The translations under genes were made by a program, and so were the position numbers. A model generated the notes under the pieces. The model ran no database searches and had not been told where the DNA came from. It worked only from the letters and a program-made list of their open reading frames with translations. From Fenollaria timonensis (GTDB lineage: Bacteria; Bacillota; Clostridia; Tissierellales; Peptoniphilaceae): 64,000 nt of DNA. Positions 17,278-26,334 of this stretch are shown piece by piece. How positions within the stretch are numbered: the first letter of the stretch is position 1; the number at the start of each line of letters is the position of its first letter. The stretch covers positions 265,600-329,599 of the forward strand of contig NZ_LN898230.1 in assembly GCF_001457835.1 (NCBI RefSeq), read 5' to 3'.

Positions 17278-17278
17278 A

Positions 17279-18025
17279 TTGGAAGAACAATATATATACG
17301 GAAGAAATCCCGTTATGGAACTTTTGAAGAATGGTAGGGCCATCGACAAATTGTATGTGCAAAAAGGAGAGCTAAAGGGCTCAATCGGCAGAATTTTAAG
17401 CCTTGCAAGTGAAAATGGCATCGTCGTACAAAGAGTTGAGAGAGAAAAGCTTGACTCACTAGCAAAGGGCGAAGTGCATCAAGGTGTTGTCGCATTTACA
17501 GCAGGTTTTGAATATAAAACGCTTGAAGATGGCTTTAAGCTTGCCGAAGAAAAAGGCGAGGACCCTTTCTTTGTAATTTTAGATGGCATTGAAGATACTC
17601 ACAACTTAGGCGCAATCATCAGAACAGCTGAGTGCGCTGGCGTTCACGCGGTTATCATACCAAAGAGAAGATCTGCTATGGTTAACGAAACAGTTTATAA
17701 AGCTTCAGCAGGAGCAGTTGATAACATGATAGTTGTCAGCGTTACTAATCTTAATCAAACGATTAAAGAGCTTAAAGAGAGAAACGTATGGATATACGGA
17801 CTTGATATGGATGGCCAAAAATACACAAAGGCAAATCTATTAGGCCCGGTTGCACTTGTAGTTGGATCAGAAGGCAAAGGACTATCAGATCTTGTTAAAA
17901 AGAACTGCGACGCTATAATTAGCCTACCAATGTTTGGCAAGACAAACTCATTAAACGCATCAAATGCGGCAGCCATTGCCATGTATGAAATTTTAAGACA
18001 GAAGGATGAAAAAGAAAAAGCTTAG
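17279..18025 (+). CDS. rlmB: 23S rRNA (guanosine-2'-O-)-methyltransferase RlmB
   Basis: 248 residues, SpoU/TrmH family SPOUT methyltransferase. The N-terminal RNA-binding domain starts YIYGRNPVMELLKNG. The C-terminal trefoil knot has LDGIEDTHNLGAIIRTAECAG, LVVGSEGKGLS, and SLPMFGKTNSLNASNAAAIA, the three SpoU motifs binding SAM and guanosine 2251. The start is TTG after GTTTGGAGGATTAAA. It overlaps the next gene by 20 bases. The neighbouring cysS, mrnC and yacP orthologues support this assignment over other SpoU paralogues. Confidence 0.92.
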   Translation: MEEQYIYGRNPVMELLKNGRAIDKLYVQKGELKGSIGRILSLASENGIVVQRVEREKLDSLAKGEVHQGVVAFTAGFEYKTLEDGFKLAEEKGEDPFFVILDGIEDTHNLGAIIRTAECAGVHAVIIPKRRSAMVNETVYKASAGAVDNMIVVSVTNLNQTIKELKERNVWIYGLDMDGQKYTKANLLGPVALVVGSEGKGLSDLVKKNCDAIISLPMFGKTNSLNASNAAAIAMYEILRQKDEKEKA

Positions 18026-18524
18026 GCAAATACTCTACGTTGACGGCTACAACGTCATCAACTCATGGGAGCATTTGAGAGATAGAAAGGAAGAGTCGCT
18101 AGAGGCCGCTCGTGATGAGCTAGAGAACATCCTAGAAGAGTACATGCGCTACAATAAAGAGCGCATCATACTTGTCTACGATGGCCACCTGATTAAAGGT
18201 AATCAGGGCGAAAAGAAAATAGTAAAGGGCCTTGAGATAGTTTTTACTAAAGAAAATATCACGGCCGACTCATATATTGAAAGAGAAGTAGCTAATATGC
18301 CTTATGGCTATAGGATAAGAGTCGCGACAAGTGACCTTGCCGAGCAAAGCCTTATCTTTCAAAGAGGCGCCTCGAGACTTAGCTCAAGGGAGCTCGCTAT
18401 AGAGATAGAAAATTCGAAACGAACACAAAAAAGAATTTCTAAGAAAATCAATATGATTAATAACATGAAAATATCCGGCATCGATGAAGCAGAACTAGAT
18501 AAATTGAAGGATTTAGATTTATAA
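18006..18524 (+). CDS. yacP: NYN-domain ribonuclease YacP/Rae1
   Basis: 172 residues of the YacP family of NYN-domain proteins. LYVDGYNVINSW supplies the first conserved Asp residues, LVYDGHLI another, and RVATSDLAEQSLIFQRGA the C-terminal acidic cluster that binds the metal. The Bacillus orthologue Rae1 is a ribosome-associated endoribonuclease that cleaves mRNA in the A site. It is the last gene of the cysS-mrnC-rlmB-yacP run, starting inside rlmB. The next transcription unit begins 94 bases on with its own promoter. Confidence 0.88.
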   Translation: MKKKKLRQILYVDGYNVINSWEHLRDRKEESLEAARDELENILEEYMRYNKERIILVYDGHLIKGNQGEKKIVKGLEIVFTKENITADSYIEREVANMPYGYRIRVATSDLAEQSLIFQRGASRLSSRELAIEIENSKRTQKRISKKINMINNMKISGIDEAELDKLKDLDL

Positions 18525-18617
18525 AAAAATAAAACAACTAAAAATAATTATATATAATATAATTATATATAATAAGGAAATAATATAAAAAATATATCAA
18601 AATAATTTAAAAAAAGC

Positions 18618-18646
18618 TTGACAAATTGACGAAACTACGATAATAT
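18618..18646 (+). promoter_or_regulatory. Strong sigma-A promoter for rpmG-secE-nusG
   Basis: TTGACA (18618-18623), 17 bases, TAATAT (18641-18646). The -35 is a perfect match. A short hairpin (AATACTTTTTAGAGTATT, 18663-18680) lies between it and rpmG. Confidence 0.75.
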
Positions 18647-18703
18647 ATATAGGTAGTTGTATAATACTTTTTAGAGTATTATATGAGTAGGAGGTGTTTA
18701 TAA

Positions 18704-18853
18704 ATGAGAGAAAAGGTCGTATTAGCTTGCACAGAATGCAATCAAAGAAATTACACAACTAAGAAGAATAAGAAGAACACTACTGAAAGAATTGAACTTC
18801 AAAAGTACTGTAAGTTCTGCAAGAAGCACACAGCACATAAAGAAACAAAATAA
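18704..18853 (+). CDS. rpmG: Ribosomal protein bL33
   Basis: 49 residues, normal for L33. The sequence begins [17 protein letters not shown] and contains two CxxC pairs (CTEC and CKFC), so it is the zinc-binding form of L33. It has a GTAGGAGGTG ribosome binding site 7 bases before the ATG. It precedes secE and nusG, the usual Firmicute order. Confidence 0.95.
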   Translation: MREKVVLACTECNQRNYTTKKNKKNTTERIELQKYCKFCKKHTAHKETK

Positions 18854-18871
18854 TTTTTAGGAGTTGATAAC

Positions 18872-19072
18872 ATGGCAGAAGTAGAAAAGAAAGGTAAAAC
18901 AGGTAATTTCTTAAAAGGCGTTAAAGCTGAAATGAGAAAAGTTATTTGGCCTAGCAAGAAAGATTTAGTTAATTACACATTAGTTGTAATTGGAATTAGT
19001 GTGGCTGTAGCTATACTAGTATACCTTATCGACTTGGGAATTGGCGCTATATTTAAACAAATTATTAAATAG
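18872..19072 (+). CDS. secE: Preprotein translocase subunit SecE
   Basis: 66 residues with one C-terminal membrane helix (LVVIGISVAVAILVYLIDLG) preceded by the conserved GVKAEMRKVIWPSKKDL amphipathic segment that clamps SecY. The single-helix form is typical of Gram-positives. It is located between rpmG and nusG with an AGGAG site, and nusG follows after 2 bases. Confidence 0.95.
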   Translation: MAEVEKKGKTGNFLKGVKAEMRKVIWPSKKDLVNYTLVVIGISVAVAILVYLIDLGIGAIFKQIIK

Positions 19073-19074
19073 TA

Positions 19075-19671
19075 ATGAGCGATTTAGATTTAAATGAAAA
19101 CAAGGCTAATTCTATCGATTTATCAGATAGAGAAGCCGATGCCAAATGGTATGTAATCCATACGTATTCAGGATATGAAAATAAGGTAAAAGCTACAATT
19201 GAAAAGATGATAGTTAATCGTGGCACAGCTGACGGTATTTTTAAAGTTGAAGTGCCTACAGAAGAATACGTAGAAAAAAAGGATGGCGTCAAAAAAATCA
19301 AATCCAGAAAGATATTCCCCAGCTACGTGCTAGTCAAGATGATTATCAACGATAAATCATGGTATTTAGTTAGAAATACCAGAGGAGTAACAGGTTTTGT
19401 TGGACCACAATCAAAACCTATACCATTGACAGAGAAAGAGCTTTATAACTTAGGCGTTCACACTAAGTCCATCATAGACGATACTAAGAAGGACGTTAAC
19501 TACAAACACGGAGATCACCTAGCCGTTACAGACGGACCATTTAAGGGCTTCGAAGCGATAGTTGACACAGTTAATGAAGATGCTGGCACTATAAAGTGCT
19601 CTGTTAATATGTTTGGTAGGGACACACTTGTAGAGTTTGAATACTATCAAGTAAGCCCTATCACAAAATAG
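19075..19671 (+). CDS. nusG: Transcription termination/antitermination protein NusG
   Basis: 198 residues, a little longer than usual because of about 20 extra acidic N-terminal residues before AKWYVIHTYSGYENKVK, the NGN domain start. The C-terminal KOW motif is VTDGPFKGFEAIVDTVN. NusG binds RNA polymerase and couples it with the ribosome or Rho. It starts 2 bases after secE, with no separate strong ribosome binding site, so translation is probably coupled. The rplK-rplA pair follows. Confidence 0.95.
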   Translation: MSDLDLNENKANSIDLSDREADAKWYVIHTYSGYENKVKATIEKMIVNRGTADGIFKVEVPTEEYVEKKDGVKKIKSRKIFPSYVLVKMIINDKSWYLVRNTRGVTGFVGPQSKPIPLTEKELYNLGVHTKSIIDDTKKDVNYKHGDHLAVTDGPFKGFEAIVDTVNEDAGTIKCSVNMFGRDTLVEFEYYQVSPITK

Positions 19672-19732
19672 CTATTATCATAAAGATAATATATAAAAGT
19701 GCGTAAAGCACAAAAATCGAGGAGGTGCGAAT

Positions 19733-20158
19733 ATGGCAAAAAAAGTTAGCGCAATTGTCAAACTTCAAATACCGGCTGGAAAAGCTACACCTGCACCACC
19801 GGTAGGAACTGCACTTGGACCACACGGCGTAAATATTATGCAATTTACAAAGGAGTTCAATGCTAAGACTCAAGATAAAGTAGGTCTAATCATACCAGTT
19901 GTTTTAACTGTATATCAAGACAGATCATTTACTTTTATCACAAAGACACCACCAGCTCCAGTATTGATCAAGAAAGCTCTTAACATTCAAAGCGGTTCAG
20001 GCGAACCAAACAAGAAGAAAGTAGCTAAGCTTACAAAAGATCAAGTTAAGGAGATTGCAGAAATGAAGATGCCAGACTTAAATGCAGCAAGTGTAGAAGC
20101 AGCTATGAGCATGGTTGCTGGAACTGCAAGAAGTATGGGCGTTGAAGTAGAAGAATAA
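19733..20158 (+). CDS. rplK: Ribosomal protein uL11
   Basis: 141 residues, the standard length. [26 protein letters not shown] is the conserved N-terminal domain entry (shown here only as part of a well-known L11 pattern), and the C-terminal rRNA-binding half ends [11 protein letters not shown]11 binds the GTPase-associated centre of 23S rRNA. GAGGAGGTG lies 8 bases before the ATG. It is followed by rplA, as in nearly all bacteria. Confidence 0.96.
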   Translation: MAKKVSAIVKLQIPAGKATPAPPVGTALGPHGVNIMQFTKEFNAKTQDKVGLIIPVVLTVYQDRSFTFITKTPPAPVLIKKALNIQSGSGEPNKKKVAKLTKDQVKEIAEMKMPDLNAASVEAAMSMVAGTARSMGVEVEE

Positions 20159-20210
20159 TTCTACTTATTAGGTGGGAGAAAATTCGTTATTACCACAAGG
20201 AGGTTAGAAA

Positions 20211-20909
20211 ATGGCAAAAAGAGGTAAAAAATACCAAGACAGTTTAAAAGAATTCGATAAAAATGAATACTTCGAATCAGATGAAGCCATAGGCGTTGTT
20301 ATTAAGACAGCTAAGGCGAAATTTGATGAAACTGTTGAACTACACTGCAGATTAGGTGTTGACTCAAGATATGCTGACCAACAAGTTAGAGGCGCAGTAG
20401 TTCTACCACACGGTACAGGTAAAACTAAAAAAGTTTTAGTTATCGCTAAGGCAGACAAACAAGAAGAAGCTAGAGAAGCAGGCGCAGACTATGTTGGAGC
20501 AGAAGACATGGTTGAAAAGATCCAAAAAGAAAACTGGTTTGATTTCGACGTAATCGTTGCTACACCAGATACTATGGGTCTTATCGGTAGACTAGGTAAG
20601 GTTCTAGGTCCTAAGGGCTTAATGCCAAACCCTAAGTCAGGAACAGTTACATTTGAACTAGAAAAGGCTATCAAAGATATTAAAGCAGGTAAAGTTGAAT
20701 ATCGTTTGGACAAAGCAAACATCATTCACTGCCCAATAGGTAAAGTATCATTTGGTCCAGAAAAGCTTCAAGAAAACTTTAATGCTATCATGTCAGCTAT
20801 AATCAAAGCAAAACCAGCTGCAGCAAAAGGAAAGTATTTAAGATCTGTTACACTTACTTCGACTATGGGTCCTGGAGTAAAAGTAAATAGCTCAAAAATT
20901 ACTGAATAA
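20211..20909 (+). CDS. rplA: Ribosomal protein uL1
   Basis: 232 residues. It has the L1 signature in the [20 protein letters not shown] region and [16 protein letters not shown]. It binds the L1 stalk of 23S rRNA and in many bacteria represses its own operon. The ATG follows AAGGAGGTTAGAAA. It ends 4 bases before the promoter of the L10-L12 unit. Confidence 0.96.
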   Translation: MAKRGKKYQDSLKEFDKNEYFESDEAIGVVIKTAKAKFDETVELHCRLGVDSRYADQQVRGAVVLPHGTGKTKKVLVIAKADKQEEAREAGADYVGAEDMVEKIQKENWFDFDVIVATPDTMGLIGRLGKVLGPKGLMPNPKSGTVTFELEKAIKDIKAGKVEYRLDKANIIHCPIGKVSFGPEKLQENFNAIMSAIIKAKPAAAKGKYLRSVTLTSTMGPGVKVNSSKITE

Positions 20910-20913
20910 AGTA

Positions 20914-20942
20914 TTGACTTTTCAGAAAACTTTTGATATAAT
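20914..20942 (+). promoter_or_regulatory. Promoter for rplJ-rplL
   Basis: TTGACT (20914-20919), 17 bases, perfect TATAAT (20937-20942), just after rplA. It places the L10 leader in its own transcript. Confidence 0.75.
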
Positions 20943-20961
20943 AAACTAGTTAACAGAGTTA

Positions 20962-21072
20962 ATTTAATAGGAATATATAAACCGTAGACAGTAGGTGCGT
21001 AAAGCTTAATTACCTACCGAGGATATGATAAGCCAGTATCAACCCCCTTATGTCTATAAGAGGGCTTTTTAT
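20962..21072 (+). promoter_or_regulatory. Ribosomal protein L10 leader (autoregulatory RNA)
   Basis: The segment AGTAGGTGCGTAAAGC followed by TTACCTACCGAGG gives the characteristic pairing of AGTAGGT with ACCTACC and the internal bulge of the bacterial L10 leader that binds the L10(L12)4 complex. It is followed at about 21041-21067 by a hairpin of CCCCCTTAT with ATAAGAGGG and a short T run, an attenuator terminator. Its position between a strong promoter and rplJ is as expected. Confidence 0.85.
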
Positions 21073-21138
21073 TGACATAGATTATAAACGGGATTAGCAA
21101 TAAGCTAAGGTTCCTATTTTTCCAGTGGAGGTGAAATA

Positions 21139-21672
21139 GTGAAAGAACATGTTTTAGAACAAAAGAAACAAGTTGTTCAAGAAATTAAAGAAAAACTTGA
21201 AAAATCAGAATCTATAGTTCTTATGGACTATAAAGGATTAAACGTTGCAGATGTTACTGATTTAAGAAAGCAATGCAGAGAAAGCAATGTTGAGTATAAA
21301 GTTTACAAAAACACTATGCTTAGATTTGCTCTACACGAATTTGGCGTTGAAGGCTTAGATGAGTACTTGGAAGGAACAAATGCTGTTGCATTTGCATACG
21401 ACGATCCAAGTTCAGCTGCAAAAGTAGCTTACAAGTTTGCTAAAGAAAATGACAAACTTGAAATCAAAATCGGTTTAGTTGATAAAGACATATTTGATGT
21501 AAATCAATTAAAACAATTATCAGAACTACCATCGAAGGAAGTTCTTATCGCAAAAGTACTTGGCGGCTTAAATGGACCAATCCAAGGTTTTGCAAATGTA
21601 TTAAATGGAACTATGAAGGGCTTAGTTGTAGCTCTTAACCAAATTGCTGAAAAGAAAGCAGCAGAAGCATAA
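21139..21672 (+). CDS. rplJ: Ribosomal protein uL10
   Basis: 177 residues starting with GTG after GTGGAGGTGAAATA. The N-terminal rRNA-binding region has [21 protein letters not shown], and the C-terminal helices carry the L12 dimers. L10 forms the base of the ribosomal stalk and represses its own synthesis via the leader upstream. rplL follows. Confidence 0.96.
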   Translation: MKEHVLEQKKQVVQEIKEKLEKSESIVLMDYKGLNVADVTDLRKQCRESNVEYKVYKNTMLRFALHEFGVEGLDEYLEGTNAVAFAYDDPSSAAKVAYKFAKENDKLEIKIGLVDKDIFDVNQLKQLSELPSKEVLIAKVLGGLNGPIQGFANVLNGTMKGLVVALNQIAEKKAAEA

Positions 21673-21698
21673 ATAAAAATTTTTTGGAGGTATTTATA

Positions 21699-22079
21699 AT
21701 GTCAGAAAAAGTTACAAATTTAATTGAAGAAGTAAAATCACTTACAGTTTTAGAATTATCAGAACTAGTTAAAGCACTAGAAGAAGAATTCGGAGTATCA
21801 GCAGCAGCTCCAGTAGCAGTTGCAGCAGCTCCAGCAGCAGGCGGAGCAGCTCCAGCAGCAGAAGAAAAATCAGATTTCGATGTAGTTCTTGAAGAAGCTG
21901 GCGCTGAAAAGATCAAAGTTATCAAAGTAGTTAGAGAAATCACTGGCTTAGGCTTAAAGGACGCTAAGGACTTAGTTGACGGAGCTCCTAAGACAATCAA
22001 AGAAGCTGCACCAAAGGCAGAAGCTGACGAAATGAAGAAGAAACTTGAAGAAGTTGGAGCAAAAGTTACATTAAAGTAA
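21699..22079 (+). CDS. rplL: Ribosomal protein bL12 (L7/L12)
   Basis: 126 residues from the ATG at 21699, 9 bases after TTGGAGG; the frame is open to 21684 but without a reason to start earlier. It has the N-terminal dimerisation domain, an Ala/Pro-rich hinge (about 38-58), and the C-terminal factor-binding domain with [23 protein letters not shown]. It is the end of the operon, with a strong terminator 17 bases later. rpoB, the usual next gene in bacteria, is not here. Confidence 0.97.
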   Translation: MSEKVTNLIEEVKSLTVLELSELVKALEEEFGVSAAAPVAVAAAPAAGGAAPAAEEKSDFDVVLEEAGAEKIKVIKVVREITGLGLKDAKDLVDGAPKTIKEAAPKAEADEMKKKLEEVGAKVTLK

Positions 22080-22095
22080 TTTAGATAAACTTATT

Positions 22096-22121
22096 AAAAG
22101 CAGCCGTTTGGCTGCTTTTTT
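22096..22121 (+). terminator. Intrinsic terminator after rplL
   Basis: The arms AAAAGCAGCC and GGCTGCTTTT enclose the loop GTTT, followed by a T run: a strong Rho-independent terminator closing the L10-L12 operon. Confidence 0.9.
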
Positions 22122-22141
22122 ACTTACATAGAGGTGGTCTA

Positions 22142-22624
22142 ATGATTAGAAGAGCAAATAAAAATGATCTTATTAGCATCATGCCGATATATGATGCAGC
22201 TAAGGCTAAGATGCGTGCGGATGGCAATATCGATCAGTGGAGTGACAAGTACCCAGACGAAGAAACACTTTTAGATGATATTAATAGGGGCGAGCTATAT
22301 GTAGCGTGCGCCGATGAGATATATGGGGTCTTTATGCTTAGCTTTTCTGGTGAAGAGACTTATAAAGAAATTCAAGGCGCGTGGCTTAACGATGAGCCCT
22401 ACGCTGTCATTCATAGAATTGCTAGCCTTGGCAAGGGAAGAAACTTACTTAAGGATGCTATAGATTTTGCTTTTGCTAGTACAGACAACATCCGCATCGA
22501 TACTCACGAAGATAACAATATTATGCGAAGTCTTCTTAATAAATTAGGCTTTACTTATACGGGCATAATTCATCTAAAAAGTGGTGACGAGAGACGGGCG
22601 TATCAATTAATTAAAAGTAAATAA
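22142..22624 (+). CDS. GNAT family N-acetyltransferase
   Basis: 160 residues with GNAT organisation: MIRRANKNDLISIMPIY (strand 1/helix 1), EIYGVFMLSF (strand 4), a short acetyl-CoA loop at ASLGKGRNLLKDAIDFA, and NIMRSLLNKLGFTYTGI (the C-terminal N..L.KLGF pattern). The substrate is unknown. The Q/RxxGxG/A loop is weak here (LGKGRNLL), so the CoA-binding loop is assigned with some caution. It lies between two terminators and so is probably transcribed alone. Confidence 0.8.
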   Translation: MIRRANKNDLISIMPIYDAAKAKMRADGNIDQWSDKYPDEETLLDDINRGELYVACADEIYGVFMLSFSGEETYKEIQGAWLNDEPYAVIHRIASLGKGRNLLKDAIDFAFASTDNIRIDTHEDNNIMRSLLNKLGFTYTGIIHLKSGDERRAYQLIKSK

Positions 22625-22631
22625 ACTATAA

Positions 22632-22663
22632 AAAACACCTTATCGCGCTTGATAAGGTGTTTT
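22632..22663. terminator. Bidirectional terminator
   Basis: Perfect 13-base arms AAAACACCTTATC and GATAAGGTGTTTT around the loop GCGCTT, between the convergent GNAT and C39-like peptidase genes. Confidence 0.9.
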
Positions 22664-22666
22664 CTA

Positions 22667-23476
22667 TTAGTATGATGTGATATACATAACTTTGGCTAAG
22701 TATGGACTTATCTCGTCAAAATCGTACCAACCAGAGCTTCTGTAATTATTCTCTTCGCCATTAGGGTTTGAGATATAGACCTTGCCGTCATCTGTCGCAG
22801 CAAGTAGAACCATGTAATGTGACTTGCTCGTAAAGCGATTTTCCTCTGGTTTATTCCATATACATACGATGATGGGCCTATTCGTTTTAAGATGACTGGT
22901 TATACTTTCCTTTGATAAAGATTTTGCGTCGAAATAAAAGTCTGTATTGTCTACGCCGTAGCTCTTTAGCTCTTTCGAAAGTTTTGTGTAGTCGAGGCGA
23001 GGGTAGTACTTTTCACGGAGATCTTCTGGCGTAAGATTTTGACCGTAGCCCGACAAAACTATGGACATGGCGGTGATGCCACAGCCGTAGTCTTCCATAT
23101 TGCCGTTCCAATACTCATTGTCTTTCCACGGCTCGATATTTTGTTTATACTCAGTATAAGTCTTTTTATTCGCATCCACTGTTGTGAACTTTGTGAAATA
23201 GCCTTCGCCACTTCTCTTTTCTTGACCCACGCCGTTATAATTTTCGTTCGTATCCATCTTAATATCTTTATACGGACTACTTATGCCAGTCTTTTCTAAG
23301 TAATAGTTAAGCGTGTTATTGGCGCTTTCAATTATATTGCTTCTAAGTCTAGCTCTTTTAATTAATGTGAAAGATATAATTAATAATATTAAAGCGAAGA
23401 AAAATATTCTTCTTCTCTTTCTTTTTCTTTTTAGCTTTCTCTTTTTATTTATATATGCTCTGGATTTATTATCCAT
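22667..23476 (-). CDS. C39-like (papain-fold) cysteine peptidase, membrane anchored
   Basis: 269 residues. A very basic N-terminus (KRKLKRKRKRRR) is followed by one hydrophobic helix (about 25-40), so the protein is exported and anchored or cleaved. The C-terminal domain from about residue 110 fits the Peptidase_C39_2 family: the catalytic cysteine in DYGCGITAMSIVL, the histidine in KSHYMVLLAAT, and Asn/Asp in ISNPNGEENN. Family members cleave after Gly-Gly or act on cell-surface peptides, and no dedicated export partner is next to it. It is on the minus strand, in the same direction as the SLH protein 145 bases upstream, each ending in its own hairpin. Confidence 0.82.
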   Translation of the reverse strand: MDNKSRAYINKKRKLKRKRKRRRIFFFALILLIISFTLIKRARLRSNIIESANNTLNYYLEKTGISSPYKDIKMDTNENYNGVGQEKRSGEGYFTKFTTVDANKKTYTEYKQNIEPWKDNEYWNGNMEDYGCGITAMSIVLSGYGQNLTPEDLREKYYPRLDYTKLSKELKSYGVDNTDFYFDAKSLSKESITSHLKTNRPIIVCIWNKPEENRFTSKSHYMVLLAATDDGKVYISNPNGEENNYRSSGWYDFDEISPYLAKVMYITSY

Positions 23477-23572
23477 AAAATCATCCCTTCTTAAGACTAT
23501 TATAATATATAAATCTTAATTTTTTCTTAAATATGTCATAAAAATTTTATAAATTTAAAAAATCGCATGAAA

Positions 23573-23603
23573 AAGCACCTCATCTACTAAAGATGAAGTG
23601 CTT
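23573..23603. terminator. Terminator hairpin after the SLH-domain gene
   Basis: The arms AAGCACCTCATCT and AGATGAAGTGCTT (one mismatch) enclose the loop ACTAA, 18 bases after the stop of the minus-strand SLH gene. Confidence 0.8.
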
Positions 23604-23620
23604 ATATCTCTAAATTTTAA

Positions 23621-24508
23621 TTATCTTGTGTTAATCTCGATATTGTTATTTTCATTACCAATAACTTTTATATCGAATGGTCCGTCGCCTGTTTCTTCTG
23701 CATTTAGCGCAAGCGTTACTGTCTTGTAGGCTATAACTTGTAGGGTTATAGTTGTTGGGCCTGGCGCTATGACTTGCGGATAGATTGTTATCTTATTATC
23801 CTTAAGTAGTACTTTTTCTACGCCAACTGTGTATCCTGGGTTAGGGAATTTCATTGTAAATGTGATTAGGATTTGATCACCGACCTTTTTATAGAAGATG
23901 GATTCACCGTTGTTACTTAAACCCTCTGAGATGTTTTGTACATCAAAGGATAGATTTTTGGCGTTCTTTTCGCCTTCATTATCCTTAAAAATCTTGTGTA
24001 TTCTTTGCACGATTAAAACTCCTTCTACTTGTGATAGCTTTTTTTCTGGCGCATATTTTTTATCGCCATTGCCATATACTATGCCTTTATTTACAAGGTA
24101 TTTTAACTTTTCTTTTTTAATCTTGTTCATCTTTTCAATGTCAGTGAAGTCTATGTCTTTTTCTTCGCTACGAGCGAATTTTATGTTCTTCACACCGTCA
24201 AAGATGTAGTCAATCATCGATTCTCTTGTAAGATAGTTGGAGTCACCATATATACTGACTTTGAAGTCGCCGTATTCGTTCGATAGCTTTTCCAGTGCAC
24301 TTGCAAATTGCTTTGCTTCTAGCGGAGCGTTTGGTACGAACTTTGCATAATTATCTTTAGCAAGCTCTGTAAAGTACTTCTTCATAAATTCATCTTCAAT
24401 CTTTTTCTCTGCCCAGTGACCTTTTAATTTATCTACACCCATTGCCATGGCTGTGCTTGAAAGCAAAATGCATATCAATAACAGTGCACTTATCATTCTT
24501 TTCTTCAT
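23621..24508 (-). CDS. Exported S-layer-homology (SLH) domain protein
   Basis: 295 residues. The signal peptide MKKRMISALLLICILLSSTAMA ends near residue 22. An SLH repeat begins at LKGHWAEKKIEDEF, with further SLH-like segments through about residue 170 including GIVYGNGDKKYAPEKKLSQVEG. SLH domains bind pyruvylated secondary cell-wall polymer and hold proteins at the surface. The C-terminal ~110 residues form a beta-rich segment of unknown function (GYTVGVEKVLL, PGPTTITLQV). It has the usual GGAGG site before the ATG. Confidence 0.82.
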   Translation of the reverse strand: MKKRMISALLLICILLSSTAMAMGVDKLKGHWAEKKIEDEFMKKYFTELAKDNYAKFVPNAPLEAKQFASALEKLSNEYGDFKVSIYGDSNYLTRESMIDYIFDGVKNIKFARSEEKDIDFTDIEKMNKIKKEKLKYLVNKGIVYGNGDKKYAPEKKLSQVEGVLIVQRIHKIFKDNEGEKNAKNLSFDVQNISEGLSNNGESIFYKKVGDQILITFTMKFPNPGYTVGVEKVLLKDNKITIYPQVIAPGPTTITLQVIAYKTVTLALNAEETGDGPFDIKVIGNENNNIEINTR

Positions 24509-24585
24509 ATGTTTTCCTCCTTTACTATGATTCTACCTTCATTATATCATAAAGCTAGTTTATTAGAGGTTACAAATGTATTAAA

Positions 24586-26334
24586 TTATTTTAAATCAAG
24601 AAGTGAGCCTGTATAAAGCTCGTAGTAAAGTCCTTTCTTAGACATAAGCTCATCGTGCGTACCAGTTTCTTTTATGCCGTCATCTGTAAGAACGATGATT
24701 GTTTTAGCGTTTTTAATAGTTGAGAGCCTATGGGCAATAGTAAGTGTCGTTCTACCCTCCGATAGCTTTTCGAGTGACTCTTGTATAAGTCTTTCGCTAG
24801 TGTTGTCAAGAGCCGATGTTGCCTCATCAAGTATAAGCACTTTTGGATTCTTCAAGAATACTCTTGCTATAGCTATCCTTTGCTTTTGACCGCCTGATAG
24901 CTTTACGCCACGTTCGCCAACATAGGTATTGAAGCCATCTTTAAGCTCCATAATAAAGTCATAAGCGCCAGCAAGTTTAGCTGCCTCAATGATTTCATCC
25001 TTACTTGCATCAATCTTACCATATTTGATATTCTCAAGTATAGTGCCACTAAATAGGTAGACTTCTTGTTGAACCGAGCCAATATTTTGTCTTAATGACT
25101 TAAGTGTGAAGTCTTTAATATTTCTGCCGTCTATCAAAATCTCTCCGCTTGTAACATCGTAGAAGCGAGGAATCAAGTTAACTAGAGTCGTTTTACCTGA
25201 ACCAGATGGTCCAACTATGGCGATGGAAGCCCCATCATTAACCACTAGATTGACATTAGAAAGAACTTTGTTTTTGTCATCAGGGTAAGTGAAGCTAACG
25301 TCTTTAAACTCGATTTTGCCCTTGACATCTTTTAGTTCGATGGCGTCTTTCTTGTCAAAGATATCGACATCTGTATCCATAATCTCGATGAAACGCTCAA
25401 TACCAGTCATGCCGGCGTTGAAGTTTTCCATGAAATCAACTATTCTTTTTATAGTTGTTAATAAACTTGTCGCGAATAATACATAGGCAATCATGTCACC
25501 AGCTGATATTTTCCCAGCTTGCATTAAAAAGCCGCCCAAAGTAATTATCATAGTGTACATGATGGCATCGAAGATTCTGTTTACAGTGCCAAAGCCAGCC
25601 ATATATGTGTATCTCTTCTTTTTAATCTCAAGGAATTTATCGTTATCTTTTTCAAATTTTTCGACTTCGACATCTTCATTTGCAAAGGATTTAACTACTT
25701 TTGAGCCAAGTAGCGAGTCCTCAAGACCTGAGTTTAAGTCGCCTATGTGATCTCTTTGCTCCTTGAAGGCGCGGCGCATCTTGCGGTTGTATGAGCTTGA
25801 TGCATATATCATTATAGGTATCATGATAAACATTAGCACTGTTAATAAAACATTGATCTTTATTAAAATTGCAAATGAAATAATTATTTTAAATGTAGCA
25901 ATTAAAAATTCTTCAGGACAATGATGAGCAAACTCAGTTACGTCGAAGAGGTCATGAGTGATTCTGGCCATGATTTGACCGACCTTAGTATTGTTGTAGT
26001 AGCTGTCTGATAGGTGCTGCAAATGGGCAAAGGCATCGCTACGCATGTCTTTTTCGATGTAGGCGCCCATGATGTGGCCGACCTTAGTCATGTAGAATTG
26101 AGCAACTATCTCAACTACGCGCAGTGCGAAGTAAATCCCAGCCACTTTTAAAATGTACTCATTTGTTAAAAGCAAAATGTCTTGTGCAGCCGTATTAGTT
26201 ATGCTTCTGAGTAATAAAGGAAAGACTAGTTCACACACTGTAGTTAATACAGCGCAGAACAAGTCTATGAAGAGAATTTTTCTATATTTTTTAAAGTAGG
26301 GTAAAAAGCGTTTTAGTAGTTCTTTATTTTTCAT
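24586..26334 (-). CDS. ABC transporter, fused permease/ATPase (MsbA/LmrA type)
   Basis: 582 residues. The N-terminal six-helix exporter domain (about 15-310) is followed by a nucleotide-binding domain with Walker A GPSGSGKTTL, signature LSGGQKQRIAIAR, Walker B VLILDEATSALD and switch histidine IAHRLSTI. It works as a homodimer or heterodimer in the membrane and exports lipids, drugs or peptides; the substrate is unknown. Its start overlaps the end of the MurJ-like gene by 11 bases, so the two are co-translated, which suggests a role in envelope lipid traffic. Confidence 0.92.
   Translation of the reverse strand: MKNKELLKRFLPYFKKYRKILFIDLFCAVLTTVCELVFPLLLRSITNTAAQDILLLTNEYILKVAGIYFALRVVEIVAQFYMTKVGHIMGAYIEKDMRSDAFAHLQHLSDSYYNNTKVGQIMARITHDLFDVTEFAHHCPEEFLIATFKIIISFAILIKINVLLTVLMFIMIPIMIYASSSYNRKMRRAFKEQRDHIGDLNSGLEDSLLGSKVVKSFANEDVEVEKFEKDNDKFLEIKKKRYTYMAGFGTVNRIFDAIMYTMIITLGGFLMQAGKISAGDMIAYVLFATSLLTTIKRIVDFMENFNAGMTGIERFIEIMDTDVDIFDKKDAIELKDVKGKIEFKDVSFTYPDDKNKVLSNVNLVVNDGASIAIVGPSGSGKTTLVNLIPRFYDVTSGEILIDGRNIKDFTLKSLRQNIGSVQQEVYLFSGTILENIKYGKIDASKDEIIEAAKLAGAYDFIMELKDGFNTYVGERGVKLSGGQKQRIAIARVFLKNPKVLILDEATSALDNTSERLIQESLEKLSEGRTTLTIAHRLSTIKNAKTIIVLTDDGIKETGTHDELMSKKGLYYELYTGSLLDLK

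Noticed and set aside
21635-22000. 121-codon frame opposite rplL
   Set aside because: It arises from the Ala-rich hinge of L7/L12 read backwards; rplL is certain and the opposite frame has no start signal.
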